Below are positions 1-8,146 of a stretch of DNA of 64,000 nt, piece after piece. Source of the stretch: Kordia sp. TARA_039_SRF (GTDB taxonomy: Bacteria; Bacteroidota; Bacteroidia; Flavobacteriales; Flavobacteriaceae); the NCBI GenBank assembly GCA_006383075.2, contig SMNH02000011.1, positions 63,979-127,978 on the forward strand, written 5' to 3'. Position 1 is the stretch's first letter. Each line of letters opens with the position of its first letter. The position numbers and the translations under genes are program-made. Under the pieces are notes generated by a model that worked only from the letters and a program-made list of their open reading frames with translations, did not search any database and had not been told where the DNA came from.

Positions 1-1002
1 TATTTTCTTATTTTAATCTTGTTGTCCTGTAAAATGACTTATGGACAGCACGAAAAGATTACAGAAAAATGGAAAACCGAAAGCATTAGTGACAGCAATC
101 TTGGAGACATTAATTACCACGTTTACAAAAATAAAATTGATGACCGTAAGCCTATGATTATCTATTTACAAGGCTCTACGAACTTTCCTTTGTATTGGCA
201 AAACCCAAATGGGAGATATTCCAGCAGCATTACTTTGGATGTTGATTCGATGAGTAATGATTATCATATCATACTTATTAGTAAACCCAACACACCTCTT
301 GCCGACAGCATCACCATTGCACCATCAGGAAGAAAGCAATATCCTATGAAAGAAGGATACAGTGAAAAGTATAGTCTTGATTGGCGAGCAAATTCCGCAG
401 ACAAGGTTATCAATGATGCATTAAAAAAACTAAAGATTGACACATCCGCAATAATTGTTTGGGGACATTCTGAAGGTTCGCAAGTGGCGCCAGCTGTAGC
501 TTTAAAAAATAATAATGTAACCCACGTTATATCAATGATGGGGAACTCACTTAATCATTTATATGATTTTATCCTTAATGAAAGGGTTTCTGCTTTGAAA
601 GGCGAAAAATCAAACGAAGAAGCTCAAGCCAATATTGATTCTCTGTATGTAGAATTTGAAAAAATATACAAAGATCCAAAATCCACTACAAAGGAGTGGT
701 TTGGTGAAACTTATTACAAATGGAGTAGTTTTACATTGAATTCCCCAATAGACAATATGCTCAAATTGAATATTCCAATTCTTTATGTGGCAGGTGGAGA
801 AGACCATCATAGCATTTTGAATATGGACTATGCCAAACTTGAATTTTTAAGAAAAGGGAAAGACAATTTGACCTATAAAGTATATCCAAACTGTGACCAC
901 TTTTTAATGGAGACCAGAACCGATGAATCAGGTAAAAAAGAATGGATTGACCATTTAAGTGAAGTCAATGGTTTTGCATTGAAATGGATAACTGAAAATT
1001 GA
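1..1002 (+). CDS. Alpha/beta hydrolase lipoprotein, 5' truncated
   Basis: The reading frame is open to the first base of the window, so the true start lies to the left. The visible N-terminus is a hydrophobic run ending in LLSC, which fits a lipoprotein signal peptide with Cys at the cleavage site. The body is an alpha/beta-hydrolase: a G-H-S-E-G nucleophile elbow (Ser about residue 151 counted from base 19), an acid in GGEDHH (Asp ~262) and a histidine in NCDHF (~294) form a plausible triad. Substrate is unknown; family members act on esters or peptides. The gene stands alone, and the next gene follows a gap with a mobile-element remnant. The hydrolase fold is well supported, the substrate is not. 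Confidence 0.8.
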   Translation, partial: YFLILILLSCKMTYGQHEKITEKWKTESISDSNLGDINYHVYKNKIDDRKPMIIYLQGSTNFPLYWQNPNGRYSSSITLDVDSMSNDYHIILISKPNTPLADSITIAPSGRKQYPMKEGYSEKYSLDWRANSADKVINDALKKLKIDTSAIIVWGHSEGSQVAPAVALKNNNVTHVISMMGNSLNHLYDFILNERVSALKGEKSNEEAQANIDSLYVEFEKIYKDPKSTTKEWFGETYYKWSSFTLNSPIDNMLKLNIPILYVAGGEDHHSILNMDYAKLEFLRKGKDNLTYKVYPNCDHFLMETRTDESGKKEWIDHLSEVNGFALKWITEN

Positions 1003-1032
1003 TATAAAAACCTACACACAACAATGGTAACC

Positions 1033-1470
1033 GTTGCACAAGTCCATAATTTCAAAAAAACAAGGCATTTTTAGCGCTTTTTAGGGTGTCTTTTTTTTAG
1101 CTTTAACTATGTAACTCTAAAATAAACATCGCTTAGAATAAAGGAATAGTGTTTACATAATGGCTTTATATTGAAAATAATTGAGTCAAGTGAATTCGTT
1201 CCACTTTTTGCTGTTTTTGTAATGAATTTCAGGTATTTCTTTAAGTTATAAGCAATAGCTGCCATGTGCATGACTTTGTTAGCCTGTTTGATGCCTATGG
1301 TAAACAATTACAAATAAGCTACATCTAATACTGCTGACAAACGACGATAAAAGTTCTCTTTGAGAACACAATCACTTAACTGAAAATTGTTGAATAATTT
1401 TTCTTGATAGATTTTCTTGCCTTGCATACAATAAGACACGCAATTATTCAATATCTTAGACTTGTGCAAC
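1033..1470 (-). mobile_element. Non-autonomous IS1182-type element, copy 1
   Basis: The 438-bp element is bounded by perfect 12-bp inverted repeats, GTTGCACAAGTC at 1033-1044 and its complement at 1459-1470. Inside, on the minus strand, lie the first ~39 codons and last ~66 codons of an IS1182-family transposase joined directly, with the catalytic middle missing. A second copy with the same junction lies at 3207-3645. No target-site duplication is obvious. IS1182 assignment rests on recognising the conserved ends (MQGKKIYQEKLF and KVMHMAAIAYNLKKYLKF). Confidence 0.75.
1107..1427 (-). pseudogene. Internally deleted IS1182 transposase remnant
   Basis: Starting at the ATG at 1427, the frame reads an N-terminal piece (MQGKKIYQEKLF to VLDVAYL), an in-frame TAA at 1308-1310, then the C-terminal piece (GIKQANKVMHMAAIAYNLKK and on). 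Reading frame is preserved across the junction; full-length relatives run to roughly 450-550 residues, so most of the protein including the DDE core is gone. It cannot encode an active transposase. The 321-nt length is identical to copy 2. Confidence 0.75.
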
Positions 1471-1479
1471 AGGCACACG

Positions 1480-1599
1480 GTATATAAGCAATAGCGAGAC
1501 AGTGCAAAAACCAATCGAAATGACTTTTAATAAATTTTGTACATTAGCCAAACGGCAGTAGTTTTAAGTGCTACTGCATATATACTTTATCGTTGTACG
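1480..1599. repeat. attC-like imperfect palindrome (interrupted)
   Basis: Arms at 1480-1490 and 1575-1585 match as an inverted repeat at 10 of 11 positions, with a nested hairpin (CAGTAG / CTACTG) inside. The right end runs into CGTTGTACGCAAG just before the next gene. The left end of the palindrome seems to have been displaced by the adjacent mobile element. See the finding on a cassette-like array. Confidence 0.45.
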
Positions 1600-1631
1600 C
1601 AAGAACAACGATAACAAATAAAATAAAACTG

Positions 1632-3167
1632 ATGAAAAGATTATTATTGATTATTTATTCTATTGGAATTTTTACTGTAAATGCTCAAAATTCTGGAGAT
1701 TTAGATATAACTTTTGGTAACAATGGATTCTCTTGGGCTGGTGCTGGTCCTCTTGATGATTATTTGAGTGATTTACTTGTAGATTCAAATGGCGGTATTA
1801 TTGGGTTGGGAACAGTTTATGAAGGTGGTAGTACTCACGATTTTGCTTTAGTTAAAGTAACTAGCGATGGAGTCGACTGGGATTCAAATTTTGCGAATAA
1901 TGGTATTAACACATCTACACAAATTAGTACAAGCCCTTATTCTGGTATTATTGGAGTACTACAACAGGATGGTAAAATTCTTGCAAGTGGTAGTCAAGGT
2001 GGCGGTTTTGCAGTAGTTAGATATAATTTTGATGGCAGTTTAGATGATACATTTAGTGGAGATGGGAAATTATTTATCAATGTATTGTCCAATGGCATTT
2101 CTAATTTTGAAACCCCAATAAATATGAAACTATTTAATGATAGTAGCATAATGGTAATTGGGAGACTTAATGATGGTTGGGGAAATAATTTCACCTATTT
2201 AAGTAAAATTAATTCGGATGGTACAATTGATAATAGTTTTGGCACTGATGGAAGCATTACTTTTTCTAGTTATGTTGCTCAAAAAGCTTTATTTTATGAT
2301 GATAATGATTTCGTAGCAGCGATTACTGAAGATTCATTTTTAAAAATTAAAAAGTATTCAACAGATGGCCAACTTGATACATCTTTTGGAGTTTCAGGAG
2401 AAACAAGTATAGAAATTGAACAAAACATTACGTTAGGCGACCTTGTGCTAGATAATCAAAATAATATTTATTTAACAGGATATTGGTCTAATGATGACGA
2501 TAATATAGATTATTCTCAATCTTGGCTTCTAAAATTAAATTCTAATGGTGAGATAGACAATACATTTGGTATAAACGGAATACAGCTTCTAAGTGTAGTT
2601 AATTATAGTGATTCTCGAAGTGAGTTTCCTAAATCAATAATATTAGATAATGGACTTTTATATGTTGGCGGTTACTATAATACAACTTATAGCAGTACTT
2701 CATTTAAAGGATATGTCGCCTGTTTTGATTTAAATGGTAACCTAAATAATTCTTTTGGAACTAATGGAATTATATCTCTTGGTAATACATTAAATAAAGT
2801 AAAAAAAATAAAAATTGATAATGATGGTAAAATATTAATTGCTGGCGATGACACATATAGTGATGATGACTTTATGTTTGCTAGAATTCATACAAGTAAT
2901 TCTTTGAGTGTTGAAGATATAAATATAGATACAACAATTAAATTGTTTCCTAACCCAGTTAATGACCTGTTAAAGATTCAAACTAAAAAGAGTTTGATAA
3001 ATCAAATTAAAATTTATAATAATTTAGGTCAAATAATTACTGATATCGTAAATGTTAATAAATACAGTTATTATGTGAATACCGCGTCATTACAGCAAGG
3101 CATATATCATATAAAAATAATCGATGAAAAAGGCAATACATTCAATAGTAAAATTTTGAAAAATTGA
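1632..3167 (+). CDS. Secreted delta-60-repeat protein with T9SS sorting domain
   Basis: The start at ATG 1632 gives a clean signal peptide (MKRLLLIIYSIGIFTVNAQ); codons upstream belong to the repeat-rich gap. The mature protein has six or more delta-60 repeats of about 55 residues, each opening with a motif such as LDxTFGxNG (near residues 24, 138, 194, 245, 302 and 365), which suggests a beta-propeller. The last ~80 residues (LFPNPVNDLLKIQT to KILKN) match the type A sorting domain read by the type IX secretion system, so the protein is expected on the cell surface or outside. Function beyond a repeat scaffold is not visible. It sits between two copies of a deletion-derived transposon, a sign of accessory DNA. 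Confidence 0.88.
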   Translation: MKRLLLIIYSIGIFTVNAQNSGDLDITFGNNGFSWAGAGPLDDYLSDLLVDSNGGIIGLGTVYEGGSTHDFALVKVTSDGVDWDSNFANNGINTSTQISTSPYSGIIGVLQQDGKILASGSQGGGFAVVRYNFDGSLDDTFSGDGKLFINVLSNGISNFETPINMKLFNDSSIMVIGRLNDGWGNNFTYLSKINSDGTIDNSFGTDGSITFSSYVAQKALFYDDNDFVAAITEDSFLKIKKYSTDGQLDTSFGVSGETSIEIEQNITLGDLVLDNQNNIYLTGYWSNDDDNIDYSQSWLLKLNSNGEIDNTFGINGIQLLSVVNYSDSRSEFPKSIILDNGLLYVGGYYNTTYSSTSFKGYVACFDLNGNLNNSFGTNGIISLGNTLNKVKKIKIDNDGKILIAGDDTYSDDDFMFARIHTSNSLSVEDINIDTTIKLFPNPVNDLLKIQTKKSLINQIKIYNNLGQIITDIVNVNKYSYYVNTASLQQGIYHIKIIDEKGNTFNSKILKN

Positions 3168-3206
3168 ATTTAGACTTAAAAAATCCTGCGAACAACATTG
3201 GTAACC

Positions 3207-3645
3207 GTTGCACAACCCAATAATTCTACAAAAAACAGGGCATTCTTAGCACTTTTAAGAGTGCCTTTCTTTTGAGTTTTCCTATTGACACTTAAAATTA
3301 GTACCGCTTAAAATCCAGCTATAGTTGCCAAATAGTGACTTTATTTTAAAAAAGACTAAAGCGAGTGACCTTACTCCACTTTTTGCTGTTTTTGTAATGA
3401 ATTTCAAGTACTTTTTCAGATTGTAAGCGATGGCTGCCATGTGCATGACTTTGTTAGCCTGTTTCATGCCTTTGGTAAACAATTACAAATAAGCTACATC
3501 TAATACTGCTGACAAACGACGATAAAAGTTCTCTTTGGGAACACAATCACTTAACTGAAAATTGTTGAATAATTTTTCTTGATATATTTTCTTGCCTTGC
3601 ATACAATAAGATACGCAATTATTCAATATCTTAGACTTGTGAAAC
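3207..3645 (-). mobile_element. Non-autonomous IS1182-type element, copy 2
   Basis: This copy aligns with 1033-1470 along its whole length with about one net indel. The inverted repeats have decayed: GTTGCACAA is kept on the left, and GACTTGTGAAAC is on the right. The half nearest the transposase N-terminus is nearly identical between the copies, while the half with the C-terminus differs more. Both are preceded by GGTAACC, so the two elements entered or were copied into equivalent places. Confidence 0.7.
3282..3602 (-). pseudogene. Internally deleted IS1182 transposase remnant
   Basis: The architecture matches 1107-1427: about 39 N-terminal codons from ATG 3602, the same in-frame TAA, then the C-terminal ~66 codons (GMKQANKVMHMAAIAYNLKK and on). 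The identical junction shows that both copies descend from one deletion event. Non-functional as a transposase. Confidence 0.72.
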
Positions 3646-3651
3646 AGGCAC

Positions 3652-3789
3652 AATAGCTATAGGCAATAGCTCGGGTTCAGGTTAAAAGCGAAAGTTTGGG
3701 ATTTATTTTCTAACTTTGCGACTGAAAACAAAATTGAATAGCTTATTTGGCGCTACTGCCCATAGCCAGAACGTTGGCAAACATTAAAC
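3652..3789. repeat. attC-like imperfect palindrome
   Basis: The left arm at 3652-3666 and the right arm at 3752-3766 pair at 12 of 15 positions. The right side continues to ACGTTGGCAAACATT at about 3770-3784, immediately before the next gene. The left part abuts the mobile element, as in the gap at 1480. Interpreted as a cassette-type recombination site or a remnant of one. Confidence 0.45.
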
Positions 3790-3797
3790 AGAACACT

Positions 3798-4334
3798 TTG
3801 GATAAAAAAATATTATATGTACTGAGTTTAAAATTCAAAAGACATAATTTAGCCTTCAATTTTGATGAACAAACTCAAGCTTTAATTTTAGGAAAAAATC
3901 TAAAACTCAAAAGAAAGTATTTAATAGGAACATTAATAATTGTTTTTACATTAATTATAAGTTTCATTTTAATCAGTTTCGGTATGAGATTAAGACTTTT
4001 ATTAATTCTACCTATAATATTAGGTGGATATATAATTACAAATGCATTAAGTCTTTCTCGAAATAATAAGTTTGAAAAAATATTTTCGACAAACTCTATA
4101 AAACTAGTTTCCAAAGAAGACAGTATTGAATATAAAAAAAATGATATTAAGAAGCTTGACTATTTTATATACTCAGGAGAAACAGATAAAGTTAAAGGAC
4201 GGCTTTTTTTATATCTAAAAGATAATACTGAGATTGAATTGCTTACTTTATTAGATAAGGACAGAAAATTTTTAAAGTCTGATTTTGAATATTTGATTAA
4301 TATTTTAAACAAGCATTTAGACTTAATGAAATAA
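3798..4334 (+). CDS. Small membrane protein of unknown function
   Basis: There is no ATG start in frame near the 5' end. TTG at 3798 is chosen because it follows directly after the palindromic site and precedes LDKKILYVLSLKF; an earlier TTG at 3747 would begin inside the palindrome. About 178 residues: a basic N-terminal part, two adjacent hydrophobic segments (LIGTLIIVFTLIISFILISF and a following LLLILPIILGGYII stretch), then a charged cytoplasmic-type tail of about 90 residues. Very AT-rich. No family recognised. It is a single gene with its own downstream palindrome, the typical layout of this region. Confidence 0.6.
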   Translation: MDKKILYVLSLKFKRHNLAFNFDEQTQALILGKNLKLKRKYLIGTLIIVFTLIISFILISFGMRLRLLLILPIILGGYIITNALSLSRNNKFEKIFSTNSIKLVSKEDSIEYKKNDIKKLDYFIYSGETDKVKGRLFLYLKDNTEIELLTLLDKDRKFLKSDFEYLINILNKHLDLMK

Positions 4335-4337
4335 CGA

Positions 4338-4475
4338 TTTGCCAACAACATGTATATTCAATTGCTAGCTTCTAGCCTACTTTGGAAATCCCCCGAGGAT
4401 TTTCCTTTCAGTAATTTTTTGCCAAATTTAACGCTTAAACCACACAATTGATACATACACAAAACAGTTAGGCAA
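4338..4475. repeat. attC-like long imperfect palindrome
   Basis: This is the clearest site of the array. The left arm (4338-4364) is the imperfect complement of the right arm (4445-4475). The loop has an inner hairpin, GGAAATCC / GGATTTTCC, around 4384-4405. The right end reads GTTAGGC at 4468-4474, an exact match to the GTTRRRY core of integron attC sites, followed by AACATTTG. The left core (TTGCCAAC) lacks one base of the expected complement. It begins three bases after the stop of the previous gene and ends three bases before the next start. Confidence 0.55.
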
Positions 4476-4478
4476 CAT

Positions 4479-5546
4479 TTGAAAACAAAATTGAGAACAT
4501 TATTTAAAATCCTAGTTTTATTATTATTTTTTGCTTGTAAAAGCAATCAAAAAGAAAATACAGATACAGGAGTTTTAACTGAAACTAATCAAATTAAAAA
4601 TGCAATACGATTTGAAGAATCAAATCTAAATTCTGTTAAAAAAAAGAATAATGACTCTATTTTATTGGCAAGCTATATAGAGAAAAAAAATAATGAACTT
4701 ATAAATGAATTTGGTGATTTAGAGAACCAAAGAATCTATTCGGGAAACTATATTTGCCCAAGTGATTCATCTTTCATTGCATTAAACTTTTTTGGAGAAT
4801 ATTCTGGAGGAGCAACTTACAATCCTTACGCAGAAAATATTATCATAAAAAACAACAACTTAATTACTTCAAAAATTGAAGGAGAAATTTTTAGAATTGA
4901 CAAACTTGAAAATAATGAATACCTATTTTATATTAATAATTATTCAAGGTTAAGCAATCATATAAAAGTTTTCCAATCTTCTTTTCAAAATGACTCACTC
5001 ATAACCAATAAAGTTAATAAAAGAAATTATGGGAATTATATATTTAATTTCATAAAACATAAAAAAGAACATCCAGACTCTGTAAATATAAAAATAGACT
5101 TAAAAAATTGGAATGACAGTGAAACTTTAAAATCATTGGATTTAGTTAATTCCAAAATTGGATTAAATGAATATTATAAAACATCCAACGAATCGTTTTT
5201 AGAAATTGAAATTGACGAAAACAAAAAAATTGAGCCTCAATTTATAATTTATTACAAGCATTCATATGGCGACCAATTAGAGAAATTTTTGAGAATTCAA
5301 AACAAAGACAGGTCAACTGATTTTATTTTGGCAATGAAAGGTGGAGATTCTTTTACCGAAAAAATAAATACAGAATTCATTAATGATTCTATTTTCAAAA
5401 AAACTATTGTTTTTATAGAATCAAATAACGAAACTGGAAAAAATTTGGAATTCAGTGTGGACTCTATTATTACCACATACAAGTACAATAAGTTATTTGA
5501 ATTTAAAGAGATTGAAAAAGATTCAATTCACTATATTAGAAAATAA
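4479..5546 (+). CDS. Predicted lipoprotein of unknown function
   Basis: TTG 4479 is the best start: it sits at the very end of the palindromic site and yields MKTKLRTLFKILVLLLFFAC, a lipoprotein signal peptide with Cys at about residue 20. The mature 335 residues are charged, rich in Asn, Lys, Glu and Ile, and contain no motif I recognise. A hydrophilic, signal-peptide-bearing product points to the periplasm or outer membrane. It is a lone gene in the cassette-like array. The coding frame is well supported by length and composition, the function is not known. Confidence 0.7.
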   Translation: MKTKLRTLFKILVLLLFFACKSNQKENTDTGVLTETNQIKNAIRFEESNLNSVKKKNNDSILLASYIEKKNNELINEFGDLENQRIYSGNYICPSDSSFIALNFFGEYSGGATYNPYAENIIIKNNNLITSKIEGEIFRIDKLENNEYLFYINNYSRLSNHIKVFQSSFQNDSLITNKVNKRNYGNYIFNFIKHKKEHPDSVNIKIDLKNWNDSETLKSLDLVNSKIGLNEYYKTSNESFLEIEIDENKKIEPQFIIYYKHSYGDQLEKFLRIQNKDRSTDFILAMKGGDSFTEKINTEFINDSIFKKTIVFIESNNETGKNLEFSVDSIITTYKYNKLFEFKEIEKDSIHYIRK

Positions 5547-5675
5547 AAACATTGCATAACCACAATTACGGCGGATTGTGTATATGAGCTAAAGTACGCT
5601 AACAAAAAAAGACTTTTAGCCCAAAAATTACATTCTAGAATGCAAAATGGATTTTCGCATCCCTGAAATCAAAAA

Positions 5676-6194
5676 ATGAAAAAAAACTATAAAGTACATT
5701 CCAAAACTAAAAGTCAAAATCCACGAGTTTTAGATGTTTATGACATTTTATTGAAAAATGAATATAGAGATGGCGATTATTGGGCGTTGGGCGGAGGAAG
5801 CCAGGAAATTCAAAATAAGCTAAATAGTTTTTCTGATAAAGATTGGGAAGACTTAAAACAAGATATCATTAATTGGAGTGATGACGATAGAGATATTTTA
5901 ATTGAATCTGTGGCGTTTGGTTTTGACAGAATGTTCACCCCTTATTTGAAAAATAAGATGATTTCAAGAGCAGGAAAGTTCCTTTTAGACCTTTTTATTT
6001 TAAATATTGGAGACAGAAATGAAATAGCATATTTTTCTTTTTTTATCGCTCAATCAGATTTGAACAGCTTACGAGATTTAGAAATATTACGAAAATGGCT
6101 AGAAGCTAATGGAGACGAAAATGAGAATTGGCAGAAATCGGAAATTAGCCCGTTGAAGAATGTAGAAGAAGCGATAAAGAAAGCCAGCAGGTAA
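5676..6194 (+). CDS. Hypothetical soluble protein
   Basis: A 172-residue acidic protein beginning MKKNYKVHSKTKSQNP. It has no signal peptide or membrane segment. The central part (LNSFSDKDWEDLKQDIINWS) is helical in character and the tail is rich in Glu. Small proteins of this sort in accessory regions include toxin-immunity proteins, but nothing in the sequence proves that role here, and no toxin gene is adjacent. It overlaps the start of the next palindrome by a few bases. Confidence 0.6.
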   Translation: MKKNYKVHSKTKSQNPRVLDVYDILLKNEYRDGDYWALGGGSQEIQNKLNSFSDKDWEDLKQDIINWSDDDRDILIESVAFGFDRMFTPYLKNKMISRAGKFLLDLFILNIGDRNEIAYFSFFIAQSDLNSLRDLEILRKWLEANGDENENWQKSEISPLKNVEEAIKKASR

Positions 6195-6346
6195 CACGGT
6201 GTATAACAAAACCCTAAATACAACAAAGCACATAGCGCATTCCTGTTGAATTCCGTATCGGAATTCATTGTAATTTGCTATCTTTCGGTTACAACGGAAA
6301 ATCAAGGATGATTTCCCGCAATGAGCCATACACAAATCCGTTATGC
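6191..6346. repeat. attC-like imperfect palindrome
   Basis: The left arm (6191-6205, GTAACACGGTGTATA) and right arm (6328-6346) are imperfect complements. The right end reads CGTTATGCTACATT. The loop contains a perfect hairpin, GAATTCCG-TAT-CGGAATTC at 6248-6266. It has the same organisation as the site at 4338-4475. Confidence 0.5.
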
Positions 6347-6370
6347 TACATTAAAACCAACCATTTAGCA

Positions 6371-7096
6371 ATGATAAAATTCTTTAGAAAGATAAGACAA
6401 AACATGATTAGAGATAATAAAATCATTAAGTATCTTCTTTATGCTATTGGAGAAATTGTACTAGTGGTTATTGGAATTTTAATTGCGTTAAGTATCAACA
6501 ATTCAAATGAGTTGAAAAAAACCCGAATTGCTGAGAAAGTCTATCTAAAAGAAATAAAGAGTGATTTAATTCAAGATACATTATTCTTGTCGCAAGTAAT
6601 TAATGATCACAAATGGCGAATCGCTCAATTAATGTCTCAAGACACAACTATTGACTTTGTATTCGAGGAAATTATTGGTAAGCTTCCTAAGGTGGAAGGA
6701 GTTGCTCAATTAGAATATGTTTTTTTTACAGACAGAAAATTTCGACCAAAAATCGGCACTTATAATTCAATGATTTCTGAAGGTAAATCTAATATTATTA
6801 GCAATCGTGAGCTATTTAATAATATTCAAAATATCTATGAATTGGAAGTCCAAAATATCATAACTATTGGAGACGACATATTGGATCGTTCTATTCAATT
6901 GCGAAACAAATATGCGTATGAAATCAAATACAGTGATTTTGGCTCACCTATTAAAATTACTGATAAACGAATATTAGCTGATTTATATATTTCATCTAGA
7001 CTTCTTAATTATTATACAAGGCAATCAGTTTTATTAAAAAGAAGTATAACAGAGTTAATTGAGCTAATAGATGTTGAATTGCACTCACTAGAATAG
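6371..7096 (+). CDS. DUF6090-family membrane protein
   Basis: ATG 6371 gives MIKFFRKIRQNMIRDNKIIKY, the conserved opening of a family common in flavobacteria. It is followed by one transmembrane helix with the hallmark GEIVLVVIGILIALSINN at residues ~28-45. The remaining ~195 residues are predicted outside the cytoplasm, with helical segments and no catalytic motif. The molecular role of the family is unknown. A longer frame upstream would start inside the palindromic site and is rejected. These proteins often occur as lone genes in accessory regions, as here. Confidence 0.8.
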   Translation: MIKFFRKIRQNMIRDNKIIKYLLYAIGEIVLVVIGILIALSINNSNELKKTRIAEKVYLKEIKSDLIQDTLFLSQVINDHKWRIAQLMSQDTTIDFVFEEIIGKLPKVEGVAQLEYVFFTDRKFRPKIGTYNSMISEGKSNIISNRELFNNIQNIYELEVQNIITIGDDILDRSIQLRNKYAYEIKYSDFGSPIKITDKRILADLYISSRLLNYYTRQSVLLKRSITELIELIDVELHSLE

Positions 7097-7277
7097 CGTA
7101 ACTAGGACTAACTTAAAACGCATATAATTCTTCGCTTGATACTAGCTTACATGGAGATTTCTTCTGAATTTTCTCTGGCTCATTATCTTTTACTTATTAA
7201 TTTGCTGACCAGCAAAACTAAACATCTTACCATTTAGTAGAAAATAGAACGTTTTTATAATTAAGCCTTTAGTAATT

Positions 7278-7302
7278 GTAACAAGTTTCAGTCTAGCACG
7301 TC
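7278..7302 (+). promoter_or_regulatory. Possible ECF-type promoter
   Basis: GTAAC at 7278-7282 and CGTC at 7299-7302 are separated by 16 bases, 23 bases before the ATG of the following lipoprotein. The elements match the ECF promoters found at 57263-57288 and 57483-57508 in this window, but the spacer is one base shorter. Weak candidate. Confidence 0.3.
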
Positions 7303-7324
7303 ATATCCTTCTAAATCATAAAAA

Positions 7325-7918
7325 ATGAAAAATCAAATTCTACTCGTACTTGCATTAGTATTACTTGGTGCCTGTAACGACGCAACGAAATCTAGCACTA
7401 CCAACCAACCAATTCTAACGGATTATCAAGTTGGTGAGAAATGGGTATGGAAATATAAAGGTGTAACTACTGAAGGAGAAGTACGCTCAGACGGAACAGA
7501 TACTAGAAAAATAATAAATTTTAACGGAGCTCTGGGTATGACTATTGGTAATGACACTATTCCTGTTACCGAAATTGTTAAACCAGAAGTAAGCAAAACA
7601 CCGAAGTACGACTGGCCTCTCGAAGTAGGTAAAAAATGGAAATATGAAAACAGTTGGACAAGTCAAGATGGAACTACTGGAAATCAAAGTCAGAATGCCG
7701 AAGTACTTTCATACCAAGAAGAGACGGTAGAAGCGGGAACATTTATGGCATACACAATAAAATACACAGGTAAGACCACCAATTCTAGAGGATATAGTGC
7801 CAATGAAACAGAAGTTTGGTTATATGCGCCTGCTGTAAAAAACTTCATAAAACTAACTCAAAATCAAGGTGATTTTAACTACGTGGAAGAATTAATTGAA
7901 TATTCAAAACCGAAATAA
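7325..7918 (+). CDS. Predicted lipoprotein
   Basis: The N-terminus MKNQILLVLALVLLGAC is a typical lipoprotein signal with Cys at residue 17. The 197-residue protein is rich in Thr, Lys, Trp and Tyr, with a beta-strand-like pattern and several Trp-rich segments (GEKWVWKYKGV, GKKWKYENSW), suggesting a small beta-sandwich or barrel domain in the envelope. Family not recognised. It is monocistronic. A candidate ECF-type promoter lies immediately upstream, so envelope-stress control is possible but unproven. Confidence 0.75.
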   Translation: MKNQILLVLALVLLGACNDATKSSTTNQPILTDYQVGEKWVWKYKGVTTEGEVRSDGTDTRKIINFNGALGMTIGNDTIPVTEIVKPEVSKTPKYDWPLEVGKKWKYENSWTSQDGTTGNQSQNAEVLSYQEETVEAGTFMAYTIKYTGKTTNSRGYSANETEVWLYAPAVKNFIKLTQNQGDFNYVEELIEYSKPK

Positions 7919-8120
7919 AAAGCCAAGCACAACAATAGGTATTAAAGAAACGCTCTGCTTTGGATTTCAGCATGAAGAGTTTAGAAAACGAGATAGGTAA
8001 AATTTTGTAAAAAGCAATAATCTACAGGATGAAGTAATTTAAAAGTACAATTACTTAACTGTATTTGTTTTTTAGGTTTTTCATCAAAATATAACAACAG
8101 CTTTTCCTTTGATAAATCCG

Positions 8121-8128
8121 TATCTTTG
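8121..8128 (+). promoter_or_regulatory. Bacteroidota -7 box TATCTTTG
   Basis: TATCTTTG matches the TAnnTTTG box and lies 18 bases before ATG 8147. No good TTTG is present at the usual -33 distance. The same box followed by an almost identical purine-rich leader (GTAAAAAGAAAAAGAAG) precedes msrA at 58112-58119. Confidence 0.5.
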
Positions 8129-8146
8129 TGGAAAAGAAAAAGAAAT

